From Oenanthe sinensis (taxonomy: Eukaryota; Streptophyta; Magnoliopsida; Apiales; Apiaceae): a DNA stretch of 64,000 nucleotides. Position numbers and translations under genes: made by a program. Every line of letters begins with the position of its first letter. The stretch's first letter is position 1. Positions 35,301 through 44,673 of this stretch are shown one piece after another. Below the pieces are notes generated by a model. It was not told the origin of the DNA and did no database searches. It saw only the letters and a list, made by a program, of their open reading frames with translations. Where the stretch lies: positions 6,386,001 through 6,450,000 of the forward strand of contig JAPMAC010000207.1 in the NCBI GenBank assembly GCA_028671895.1. The letters run 5' to 3'.

Positions 35301-35756
35301 GTCAGCTATGAACAAATTTGACTTCCTTACTCCTTTGAGAGCAAGGCTTTCATCCTTTTTACTTCGAATCGAACAATCATGCTTCCCAAAGTTGACGTCA
35401 AAACCCTTGTCGGTGAATTGACTAACGCTGAGAAGATTATGTCGCAATCCTTCCACAAAAGATACGTCCTCAATGATAACATTTCCACAAACGATCTTGC
35501 CATATCCCCTGGTGTAACCTTTGCTGTTATCTCCAAAAGTAACCACGGAGCCGGCTCTCAACACCAAATCTGTTAGCAGGGACTTATTGCCGGTCATATG
35601 CCTCGATGCTCCACTGTCCAGCACCCATATGACTTTACTCTTTTCCTGTTCACTGCCCTGCAAATCCAGAAAGATTAGGTGTTCTTCGGAACCCAATGAT
35701 GTTTGTGTTAGTGTAGGTGCCCTAGAGGCAATACAATTTTTCCTTTTAATAAACAT
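32352..35756 (-). CDS. pol: Pol polyprotein of copia H (protease, integrase, RT, RNase H)
   Basis: The open frame is 1,134 codons, but its first 18 or so (35701-35756) come from solo LTR I; genuine pol starts below 35701. Domains in order: protease WVLDSGASRHMTG (about 35606-35640); GAG-pre-integrase and HHCC zinc binding (LWHKRLSHLNF ... LCEACEMGK); integrase core with LLHMDLFGP, IRSDNGTEF and QQNGVVERKNR giving the D, D, E triad (about 35030, 34845 and 34735); a linker rich in Ser; RT with YQMDVKSAFLNG (about 33530) and QVYVDDIIFGS (about 33290); RNase H with TAEAEY and SRTKHIDIMYHFI. All catalytic motifs look intact. The frame is -1 relative to the end of gag. Confidence 0.95.
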   Translation of the reverse strand: MFIKRKNCIASRAPTLTQTSLGSEEHLIFLDLQGSEQEKSKVIWVLDSGASRHMTGNKSLLTDLVLRAGSVVTFGDNSKGYTRGYGKIVCGNVIIEDVSFVEGLRHNLLSVSQFTDKGFDVNFGKHDCSIRSKKDESLALKGVRKSNLFIADMNSADQSEVTCFYSKASADESWLWHKRLSHLNFKAMNNLVRRELVRGLPQMEFTPDGLCEACEMGKSKRASHKDKQVNSITEPLQLLHMDLFGPVNVMSMSRKRYALVIVDDFSKYTWVKFVTSKDEVPHEIIRHVLVIENVASLTVNTIRSDNGTEFKNSVLMDFCISKGIRRQYSAPRTPQQNGVVERKNRTLVEAARTMLYESNLPLYFWAEAVSTACYTQNRTLIIKDHNETPYYMMNKRRPSIKYFHVFGAKCFVLRDNAQLGKFDAKADEGVFIGYSLEVVAAYRVFVLNDRKVVESLNVTFDDSKLPSIQKEDSEPTSLRFENMDIDEVDTVHESVVQGSDPTINNEINQESSVSQIQNTRAEGSPSVRPGTNSGGVSMHSGGAAHSGGASTSSREASENASRLSHLHLQDQAESSRTFARDRTWNKDHPFELIIGDPEAGVTTRGKARAEIATENECLYSVFLSQMEPKVVEEALDDADWVIAMQEELNQFERQKVWKLVPRPKNRSVVGTKWVFRNKLDEDGLVTRNKARLVAKGYTQREGIDYDETYAPVARLESVRMFLAFAAHHGFKVYQMDVKSAFLNGELDEEVYVEQPPGFIDNKYCDYVYRLFKSVYGLKQSPRKWYETLSDFFLESGFTRGVIDKTLFYKKCKDDLIMVQVYVDDIIFGSANEKLCAKFVKLMQSRFEMSMMGKLTFFLGIQVSQKKDGIFICQTKYIHDLLKKYGLQDVSQAKTPMATATKHDEDKAGKPVDISSYRGMIGSLLYLTASRPDIMFSTCLCARFQADPRESHLIAVKRIFRYLKGTSNLGIWYPRDTGFNLVGYSDSDYAGCRIDRKSTSGSCQFLGRRLVSWQSKKQHTVSTSTAEAEYIVAGSCVAQILWMKNQLKDYGVEVSKIPIMCDNTSAIAMTNNPVDHSRTKHIDIMYHFIREHVENGTVELHFVSTERQITDIFTKPLDESTFSRLVGELGMLNTC

Positions 35757-37251
35757 TTATGTCATTTGATTATTCAATAAATGTATTTATTATGACTTTA
35801 ATTACTGCGATATATTTGTTAGCATAATAAATGTCCTTAGAATCATGATACTCGTTATATAGTTTAAGTACATGACTTGAACTTGAGATTATATAATATA
35901 TCATATTCTTAAAGGTTCCCTAGTCGAGTATTATTATGATAGGACAATAATAATACATAAATAGACTAGTATGTTGTTTGACAGATAACCACATCTCATT
36001 GGTTATAAGTATGGGGATACTAAAGTCAATACATAGGTACATGTAAGGGTACATGGTACTGGACAGACCCACAGTGAGATTCTTCATGTTTAATTAAGTC
36101 ATAAGAAAGACTCACAGTGATAATGGTGTAATGATCCTCTGACTTGAGATCATTATATTTCTATACGAGGATTGATATACTTTGACTACATTAAAAGTTA
36201 CCTTTGACCGGGTGATGATAAAAGTGGACATCGGGTATATCATGAGTCGTATGAGAAATATGAATGATAGATAAAGGATTTAACCCTCCTATAATTAGGA
36301 GAGATATTATTGGCCTCTTGATTGAGTGAAACTATAAAATGCATGGCCGTGTTCAAATAATGATTTGTTTTTCATAGTCTACTCATGGATCAAGTAAACC
36401 CGGATTAAATGTTGAAGAGGATGACTAAATACATGCCTCGAGTTTAATCTATAATATATATGGTTAAAGGGATTATATTACACGGAAACATTAATCACGA
36501 AAGGTTTTATCGAATCACGATTTAATTATTGTTTAATTAGGTAGCAATGATGTATTACTAGATACCGCTCATTGTTTATAATTTTATTGGAGAATAAAAT
36601 TATTGCTAATTAAATAATAGCCTATAGGGTCACACACATAGAGCACCTAGAGGAATAGTTAATTTAAATTATAGATTTAAATTAATTGATGATTAATTCG
36701 AATTTATTATATTAATTAAGTGAGACTTAATTAATTGAAATAAATTCGAATTTGAAGAATTATATTTCTGCCAATAATAATTAAGTGTGACTTAATTATT
36801 AAATAATAGAAGCATGTTTTATTATTTAATCCTATGCCTACATGGGTTAGGTTTTTGCTAAAAAGGCCCATTAACCAATCATTATAAATAGATAATGATA
36901 GGTTAAATGGCTTGCACGTTTTTGTATAAACCCTAGCAGAAGAGGCAGCATAGGAAGAGGCAGAGAGAATTCGAAACCTATCAAAGGAGGCTAGTACTTC
37001 CGTTCCGTGTTCAAGATCGTGAGACGTTCTTGAAGGTGCTCGTGTGGATACCATAGAGGTGCTTTCGAGAGGAAGACACAAATCGTGATAGCAAGGATCT
37101 CCGTTGAGTTCGTGGCATTCAAAATCTTAATAGGTATGATTCGATTATCACCATAATCCGTCAATTCTTATACATGATCCTGCGTTTGGGTTCCGAAAAT
37201 TTTCGTTATATTTACGTTTATCCGCTGCGTTTTATGCCTCGGAACCCAACA
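35706..37251 (+). mobile_element. Solo LTR I, inserted between gag and pol of H
   Basis: One LTR of 1546 bp (TGTTAGTGTAGG ... GGAACCCAACA) is flanked by the direct repeat GTTTG (35701-35705 and 37252-37256). No internal sequence is present, so an element inserted and its LTRs recombined. It is related to the E LTR: same opening, CCTAGAGGCAATAC near the start, GGACAATAATAAT..., and TTTACGTT...CCGCTGCGTTTT near the end. TATAAATA lies at 36883-36890. It is the innermost and so the latest dated insertion of this branch. Confidence 0.95.
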
Positions 37252-39775
37252 GTTTGGGCCCGGCATCAATAATTTCCTTTTTCTTTTCAGATACAGAAGG
37301 CTTTGCCTTGTTGCCATCAGGGGCATTCATCTTGACTTTGTCTTTTCCCTTGTCAACCTTGACTGGTTTGTCAGGTTTGGGAGTAGACTGGTCACTCCTA
37401 ACTTTAGGAGGACTTGAAGTCTTAGTCTTTGACCCCGCATGCTTTTTCTTACCACTACTAGATGTATGTTCAACAGATGCACTAGCAGTATTCATTAAAT
37501 TAAAATAAGCATGCATGATGTTTACAGTACATGGCATACAATTAGGATTATTGCATTTAGCATGATTTGCATGCATGTTAGGCAAAGCAGTAGTTGCAGG
37601 CATGGTATTACAACCAACAGATTTTTCTTCCTCTACATGGAACGGGCAATAGTAAGACAAATGATCAGTTTGATTACAGATATAGCATAAATTTCTAGCT
37701 CGTGTAGATGTAGATACAGATGCAGGTTCAGTTTTAACTGCCTTTGCAGGTGCTTTCATTTGGTCTGACCCTGCTACCCATTGTTTATATGACACCGTCT
37801 TAGCCTCCTTGGTTCCTACACCTCTCTTAGCATAAGCAATCTTACTAGCTCTCTTAGAAGTTGTAGGTTCTACCACTTTCTCTTCTGAATCTCTTTCAAT
37901 TTTAATCTCATGTTCAATTTTAGTAGCAACAGGATCTATGGTCCTAGGCTCAAAATGCTTAAAGATAGGTTTTCTAACATCCATTAAAACCTCAGGCACA
38001 TTTTCTTTGACTAACACTGGCTCTAACAACTCAGCAGCCCTATTTTTCTTTTTCTGTGTGTAGTCAAGTCCTATGTTTTCTTTTTCATTTTTACTCTTGC
38101 CTGCCAGCTTCATGTACATGTCCCTTTCTACGAAAACTTTATTAGCGGCTTCTTTAAAAGATTGACATGTTATTTTAAGCTCAGCTAATTCATTTTTAAG
38201 TTCTTCGTTAAGGTCTTCCCTAATCTTAAGCTTGTGTTCTAAAACGTCTACCTGATTCATTAACTGCCTTTCTTTACTTTCTCCTGATTCTAATTCCTCT
38301 ACCCTGGCCTCGAGAAGTCTATTCTTAAGGGAGAGTTTAGCATTTTCCTCATTAACAGCAATTAGATTTAGTTGGAGATTGTACATATCTTTAGTCATGG
38401 CAGCTAATTCATTTTGGTACTCAGGAATAGACATTTCATTTACGGTTAGAATTGGTACCTCTGATTGTTCTGAAGATTTTGCCATTAAAGCGAAATTGCA
38501 TAGCTCCTGATCTTCATCTTCATCAGACTCGTCCCAACCCTTCCCTTCAGTCACAACATACGCCCGGCTTCCCTTCTGTTGCCTGCTAACCAAGGCATCA
38601 TATTTCTTTTTCAGATCAGCATAGGATTCCTTGGGATGAACGTACTTGGGCTTCTTGCACTCTGTTGCGAAGTGCCCCAATTCATTGCAGTTGTAGCATC
38701 TGAACTTGTTCTTGTCTACCAGGTTAGGTCTGTAGCCACTACCAGATGTGCTACCTCGGCCACTGTAAGTTCCCCGACCACTTACACTACTGCCTCTGCT
38801 GCTACTGCTGCCTCTTCGGCTGAAAGAACTACCAAATCGTCCTTTACCACTTCTTTGCTTCCTGAAGCTGATATGAGCAAATTCTCGAGCAATACAAGCG
38901 TATGACTTGTCTTCTAATTTGTCCAGCTCTTCAAGGGTATAGTATTCGTCCTCACTTTCTTCGGAGGGATCTTCAATGTCTAATACCACCCTTTCAGGAT
39001 TAGCAGTTTTCAATGAGACAGTTGCAAGTGCCTTTACAGCAGACTCTTCAGCTACAAGTCCAGACTCACTTACCGCTTTGTTTTCTCCACTATTGTAGGA
39101 TCTTCTTCTGTCATTTTGTTCCTGCTCCAGCTCGTAGGTCTTCAAAACACCATACAGCTTTTCGAGAGAAGTGTTTTTCAAATCTCTTGACTCTCGAATG
39201 GCAGTGATCCTGTGTTCCTGATGTTTAGGCAAATTCAAGAGAAACTTTATATTTGAATCTGCTAGTGGATAGACTTTATCTCTTATACTCATCTCGATAA
39301 GCAATTTACTGTAACGTTTGTAAACATCTGCTACGCTTTCTCCTCGTTCGCATCTGAACGATTCATATTCAGATATCAGAATGCGTTTGTGATTATCTCT
39401 AACTTCCTCGGTCCCCTCCATCACCACAGCCAGTTTATCCCACATGGCTTTAGCTGTTTTTAATCCCTTTATTTGAACATAGTACTCTGAGTTTAGGGAT
39501 TCAATTATGACGTTGCGTAACGACGCATCCATACCAACCAATTCTTTATCTGCGTCTGAAAACTCCATTTCCTCTTTAGGAACAGACCGGGATGGTATTA
39601 GTATCCCTCCTTCCATTCGCTCTGGCTCAATTCTCATGGGTATGTATGGACCGTTTTCCAATATTCTCAAGTATACCTTGTTTATTGATTCAAGGTAAGC
39701 TCTCATCCTTCCGGTCCATTCGTCATAATGTTGTGCATCAAACGGAGGTATCTTAAATCTGTGTGCGGCGGCCAT
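37232..39775 (-). CDS. gag: Gag of copia H
   Basis: The ORF of 847 codons begins at ATG 39775 (MAAAHRFKIPPFD). The last seven codons and stop lie in solo LTR I; the native end (motif WVPKNT, then stop at about 35658-35665) is on the far side of I. Domains: UBN2-type gag over about residues 20-240 (AKAMWDKLAVVMEGTEEV); Arg/Gly/Ser-rich linker about 310-345; zinc knuckle CYNCNELGHFATEC about 355-370; long coiled-coil helices about 450-570; second knuckle CYICNQTDHLSYYC about 690-705; a Cys/His cluster HAKCNNPNCMPC about 750. It coats the RNA in the particle. The primer site is about 480 bp upstream. Confidence 0.95.
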   Translation of the reverse strand: MAAAHRFKIPPFDAQHYDEWTGRMRAYLESINKVYLRILENGPYIPMRIEPERMEGGILIPSRSVPKEEMEFSDADKELVGMDASLRNVIIESLNSEYYVQIKGLKTAKAMWDKLAVVMEGTEEVRDNHKRILISEYESFRCERGESVADVYKRYSKLLIEMSIRDKVYPLADSNIKFLLNLPKHQEHRITAIRESRDLKNTSLEKLYGVLKTYELEQEQNDRRRSYNSGENKAVSESGLVAEESAVKALATVSLKTANPERVVLDIEDPSEESEDEYYTLEELDKLEDKSYACIAREFAHISFRKQRSGKGRFGSSFSRRGSSSSRGSSVSGRGTYSGRGSTSGSGYRPNLVDKNKFRCYNCNELGHFATECKKPKYVHPKESYADLKKKYDALVSRQQKGSRAYVVTEGKGWDESDEDEDQELCNFALMAKSSEQSEVPILTVNEMSIPEYQNELAAMTKDMYNLQLNLIAVNEENAKLSLKNRLLEARVEELESGESKERQLMNQVDVLEHKLKIREDLNEELKNELAELKITCQSFKEAANKVFVERDMYMKLAGKSKNEKENIGLDYTQKKKNRAAELLEPVLVKENVPEVLMDVRKPIFKHFEPRTIDPVATKIEHEIKIERDSEEKVVEPTTSKRASKIAYAKRGVGTKEAKTVSYKQWVAGSDQMKAPAKAVKTEPASVSTSTRARNLCYICNQTDHLSYYCPFHVEEEKSVGCNTMPATTALPNMHANHAKCNNPNCMPCTVNIMHAYFNLMNTASASVEHTSSSGKKKHAGSKTKTSSPPKVRSDQSTPKPDKPVKVDKGKDKVKMNAPDGNKAKPSVSEKKKEIIDAGPKLLGSEA

Positions 39776-40257
39776 TTTAATAAAGTTTAAAATTAAGATA
39801 ATACACTTTTCAAATTACAATAAATTGTATTTACTTGAAAAATTAATTATCTCACTTTAAATATCCAACACTTAATATTCAATGGATTTTGCACTTAAGA
39901 TTCAAGCAAGTTAGTTCTAATCACAGGAACAGTAGCAGGGTCCACAATTTTTCAAGTCCAAACAAAAAGTTGTCCACTTTCTAGTTGACAGAAGTTCGAA
40001 TATGACCTTTTTGTTTAGTCAAACAGTTGATTCCAGTTTTGACCACAAGAAAATCCACAAAGCTCTAAAGTACAATATTTTGGAATTTTGTACAAATATT
40101 CCTTACACCATTACTTAGAACTTTTTAGATCTATGACTTTTCCAGGAAGAAACAAATAAAAACTTTCGGCACAAACTTCAAGAAAAATTAGATCTGGGAT
40201 TTTCAAGAACCAACTCAAACAACACAGTAGGGTCTCTGTTAGATGTGTTTAACAGAA
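39776..40257 (-). other. 5' leader of copia H
   Basis: Non-coding AT-rich stretch between primer site and gag start, the expected location of packaging signals. Nothing specific is recognised. Confidence 0.7.
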
Positions 40258-40269
40258 GCTCTGATACCA
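40258..40269 (-). other. Primer binding site of copia H
   Basis: TGGTATCAGAGC on the minus strand, 2 bp inside the LTR; perfect initiator-Met type. Confidence 0.92.
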
Positions 40270-40271
40270 AT

Positions 40272-41549
40272 TGTTAGGTCCAAAGTGTTGTAGAGGGGGG
40301 GGGGGGGTGAATACAACTGTTTAAAATTTATGAGAGAATAAACAATATGCAGGTAATAAATGATGACACAGAATTTCAAGAATATATCATTATATTCATT
40401 GATGGATTTGCTACAACATTCATAAAAGCATCATGATCAGTTGAACAATAAATACAGCAATTAAAGCTAGATTCAACTGATCCTCTCTCTCACTTTCTGT
40501 TTTACAGTAAATGCTCTCTCTTAAAATTATCGTTGAAAAATACAGAGATAAAAGTCTATTTATTAATAAAAACAAAGTGCTGCTTTTATAATGTCATGTA
40601 GTCTTGATCTTGTCCTTTTTGTGTACGTGGCCCAATCAGGACTTCGACAACAAAAAGTACTTTCCCAACAACTCTGGATCAACCGTTCACAATAAGCCAC
40701 TTGTCCCTTGAACATTAAATGTTACATATCTACCCGCATCTCGATCTTCGCCTGGACCCATCTCGATCTCGATCTGTGAAAATCCCGATCTCGATCTGTG
40801 AAAATCTCGATCTCGATCTGTGAAAATCCCGATCTCGATCTGGGAGAATCTCGATCTCGATCTGTGAAGATCTCGATCTCGATCTGGTAGAATCTCGATC
40901 TCGATCTACCGTGGATCGAGATTTGCCTTTGCAATGTTTTACTTCAATTATAAATCTCGACCCGCATCTCGATCTGCTGTGGATCGACATTTGCCTTAGC
41001 AAATATGCACACATCCAATGTTGACCTTCTTTAGTGACTAATTGAGGATTAACCTTTATGAGCAAGTTTCCCTAGCTTCTTCAATTTCTTTTCCTCACTC
41101 AATTCAAATGAGATCTTCTATTACTGACATGAACTTGCCTCCAATGTCCTGACACTTGATGCAATGGTCTGGTTCATAAGTGACTAGTCTTGTAGGGGTT
41201 CTTGCTTCTGAATGTCAGTTCTCATTTGTTGATTAACCTTTGCATTATCCAGATGTTGATATACATTACATGAAATCACTTTGGTCTTCTTGATACTTCT
41301 TTGACATTAATTTGATTCTCCATTAGATAAGTTAGGGCATGAGCAATACTCAGATTGAACTTCTTCTCACTTATGCATCCTTGATTAACCAAATTAGTTA
41401 CTTGTAGTTACCAAGTATCATTACCATTTCTTCAGTTGATTGATTCCATGTGCTTCTTCAGTTTCTCTTGTTTTGCTGTTGTTTTATCTTTTACTTAGTT
41501 GAGTTACAAAATAATTAAGTGTTACAAGTTAGTACACCTATGCCTTTCA
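40272..41549 (-). repeat. Shared LTR: 5' LTR of H and 3' LTR of J
   Basis: 1278 bp, with the primer site on its left and a polypurine tract on its right, so it bounds an element on each side. The 23-bp array (about 40740-40910) has six units against four in the left LTR; the G-run at 40294-40307 is longer. Confidence 0.93.
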
Positions 41550-42021
41550 ATCTCCCCCTATTTGATTGTCTAACACTGACAACCAAATTCACAATGAGGA
41601 TAACTCAACTAAACAGGGACTGAAAAAGATAAAATAACATTCATAAAGGATCATGTCAACTTACATAATGCTTGGCTTGATTAATTAACTTCATGTCTAT
41701 TACTGATACTTCAAGTGCCAAAATTGGACACCTGTTGGCTTGATTAAATGGCTTCATGCTCTTCTGGAGATTTTCTCTAAGTACTTTAAGAGCACGGTCC
41801 ACTCAATCTTCAATTATCCTTCTGAAGTCCTTTTAGCAGTATTACCACCGCCGAACTTCGCGAAATAATTGATGCCTAATATAAACCAGTTTCAAGACAC
41901 TTAGCTAACTAACTTCTATCTTACACTACACAAGAAAACAGATAATATTTTTACAATGCAGGAAAACAAGAAAACAAATTACAACGCAAAGAAACATTAC
42001 AAGCATAATATATTAAAACTT
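41550..42021 (-). other. 3' untranslated region and polypurine tract of J
   Basis: Nearly identical copy of 26502-26973, with CAAATAGGGGGAGAT against the LTR. Confidence 0.85.
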
Positions 42022-44673
42022 TTATTTCTTGCGCTCCTCTTCCTCACGAGCTTTCTTCTTGACTGCTTTTTCTTTCTTCATGAACTCAGGGTTGCAGACT
42101 TCATCCATTCTTTTCTTGAGAAGATTAAGTCCTTCGGCTTCCACATGATTTCTGATCTTGTAATTCCGAAACAACCTCAACCACCTTTCAACCATGCTGC
42201 GAGTGGTAAGCTTCGTGGGAATGTCTTCAAACCTCAGCTTCGTGACTTTGTCAGGGTACCCCTTTTCCCCTTTCTTCCTTATAACCAGCTGCTTAGGGTA
42301 TCCAATGACAATAGCGGTGGTGCATTGTTGTAGCCTCTGAATATCAAGCTGTTGTCTTCTCTTACAGAAGTTATCAAACGTGACCCTTAGATAATCCTGA
42401 TCAAACTCGTCAACATCATCCATCTCATCAATCAATTCCCTTATGATACACAGTGTTTCATGACTGTGTTCTGCAAAGATGTCGTACTTGATTTCAATGA
42501 CGGTTTCCACTTGATACTTATCTGTATAGATCAGCAGATCATTCTCATTCTCAGCTTTGCTCTTGACAAACTTGACATTTGCACTAACCACTGCACTAGC
42601 TTCCTTCCTTATTTCCCCTACTTCTGGAATGTCTATTCTTGGATCTCCGTATCTTTGCACATGCTCTCTTATTGCCTCGTCTTGCTGCTCGAATGCATAG
42701 TCTTCAGGTTCCTTCTTAACCACTGGTAGTGTAGCTTCAGGCAACTTGTATCTAGCGTTTTGCCTTCTTATCAGCTTCTCCAAGTCCTTAGCCACCAGCT
42801 TCTTTTCCTTTGTTAGAAAACCCTTAGAGAGGACTAGCTTTGCAACTGCCTTCAGTACATTTCCGCTCGGAGTTAGTTTCGAGTCATGCAGATTTACGAT
42901 CCTCAAGACCTTGTCATGGACATATCTGATCTGGTAGGGATTTAGAATGATGTCAACCCCTCTGTCTTCAGCCATCTTCAACAATTTCTCCTTAAACAGC
43001 ACTCCAGTCTTGACAGAGGTGTCTACCTTGTGAGCGAATTCTACCAGTTCACTTGCACCCCTTTCTTGGAAGAAAGCTTCATCGACCATACACGGCCCGA
43101 TTTTTGTTATGGGTGTCCAAGTGATCATCAGATTCCATGCCTTCTCCTTGAATATGACTTGTACGGAGGTGCATCCCTGTCTTATGCAATTTAGATAATT
43201 CAGCAACCCAGGGTTTAGATTTTCTAGCTTATGAAGAAGAAAGCTCAATCTTTCTGAGTCATGAGCATAGGCTCTTGGTCCAGCTAAGGCTTCTCTAGCC
43301 TTGTCCCACTCGGGACCTTCCCTCCTTATGTCAGCCTGGACCTTAGGATCTTTGATCTTTTTCATTTCATACTCATGCTGAGTTTTCTGAGCCGCTCTCT
43401 TCTCCTTTGCCATTAGTTCTTTTTCAACTATCCCTTGTAGTACTTCTTCATTTACTCTTTCTCTGGCTTCCCTGAAAATCTCTCCTTGCATCTCCGCTTC
43501 ATCAACTTCTTCTTCTGGCACATGCTCGTCAGCGACCGAGTGGTCTCCTGCATCACCTGCAACTCCTGCGCCGGATCCGCCAGGATTTAGACCTCTTTCT
43601 TGTTCCCACTCTTTTGCCCGTTGCTCGAGTCTCGACCTCCTTGCCACTAAGGCTTCTACATCCATCTCATCCTCATCAGAATCTTCAATAAAGTCTCCCA
43701 TAAATGCATCGACGAGAGGTGTTTCTTTCTCAGCTTCTTCTTCAACTACCATCTTCTGCTTGCCTTTGTCCTTAAGAGCCGGTTGAGTCTCCTCCACCTT
43801 TTCACCAGATTTGTTTGAGGACTCGATCACGGGACCCTTACTAGTCAGCTTTTTCAGACCCTGATCCTCCTTCTCCCCCTTAGGTGTGTTATCCTCATCA
43901 GGAGCATCATCATCATTATTATCGTCCCCACCACCACCGGTTGAAGGACCAGGTCTAGCCTTGTTACGTCCAAAGACAGCATCAAGTAGTTCATTCAGCT
44001 TCGCCCAAACCTGAGACATGCCATAAGTGACATCATCTACTGACCTCCCAACTTCCACCTGTGCCAATCCGAGATTGTTTATCTTGTCAATCATTTGATT
44101 TTGGACGGCAATGAGGTTCTCCATGAACTGAGCTCCAACCTCCAATCTTCCAGAGTGAGAAGAGACGGCAGCAGTAACACCAGCAACTCCAGCCTCCAAA
44201 GCCTCCACTTTCTTCACTAAATCCTGCAATTTGGGGGATGGTGTTTGGCTTGGGTTAAACTGTTTACTCTCGCCGGGTTCTGTTTCACTCAAGATCCCTA
44301 AAAAGAAGGGATCTACTCTCCCTGTCTCTCCCTCGTGTTTAGAGCCTAACAGTACTAGAGCCTCATCCACTAATCGCTGGGGACTAGCGGTGAGTTGGTC
44401 GGCGATATCGGTCAGTGAGACTGAGCCTTTAAGCGCTGTGTCTACGATAGGAGATGGCGTTATGACCATGTCATCCCCTTTTTCACTTAGAACCTTTTCT
44501 GGTTCGCTGGGCTGTTCTGGAGGCGTAGACCCACCAGTCACCAGATGTCGTTGCTCTGCGAGCAACTTGTTTTCTGATTTAGATGATGAAGTTGTATCTG
44601 TTTGAGTGTTTAGTTCTATGATCTGTGTTAGAGATTGTATGTTTTCAATCCCTTGATCTTGTCCTATAGCCAC
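42022..44673 (-). pseudogene. 3' ORF of J, N-terminus replaced by foreign sequence (883-aa fusion ORF)
   Basis: From about 44594 down this is a near-copy of H 3' ORF residues about 540-1398; only about ten amino-acid changes were seen (for example H Lys to Gln in IRQGCTS, Gly to Arg in NKARPG). The first 26 or so codons (from MAIGQDQGIENI) come from the neighbouring G sequence, joined in frame at a short shared TCATCTAAATC stretch. The fusion is open by chance or by recombination between homologous 3' ORFs. It lacks the N-terminal domain, so the native function is doubtful. Confidence 0.85.

Larger units (their letters stand above)
25273..44594 (-). mobile_element. Tandem copia pair H/J sharing an LTR, J truncated
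   Basis: From the left: LTR (25273-26501), 3' ORF, pol, gag, primer site, LTR (40272-41549), then again the polypurine tract and the C-terminal two thirds of a second, nearly identical 3' ORF, which ends at about 44594 in unrelated sequence. The middle LTR is therefore both the 5' LTR of H and the 3' LTR of J. The left flank CTCTT is not found at 44594, so the right edge is a deletion or recombination junction. Excluding solo LTR I, H is about 14.7 kb LTR to LTR. Its three ORFs are otherwise open, making it the youngest copia here. Confidence 0.88.

Noticed and set aside
35379..35769. Plus-strand ORFs of 65-131 aa opposite H pol (also opposite the 3' ORF)
   Set aside because: Shadow frames of strongly coding minus-strand genes; they carry no motif and mirror the pol codons.
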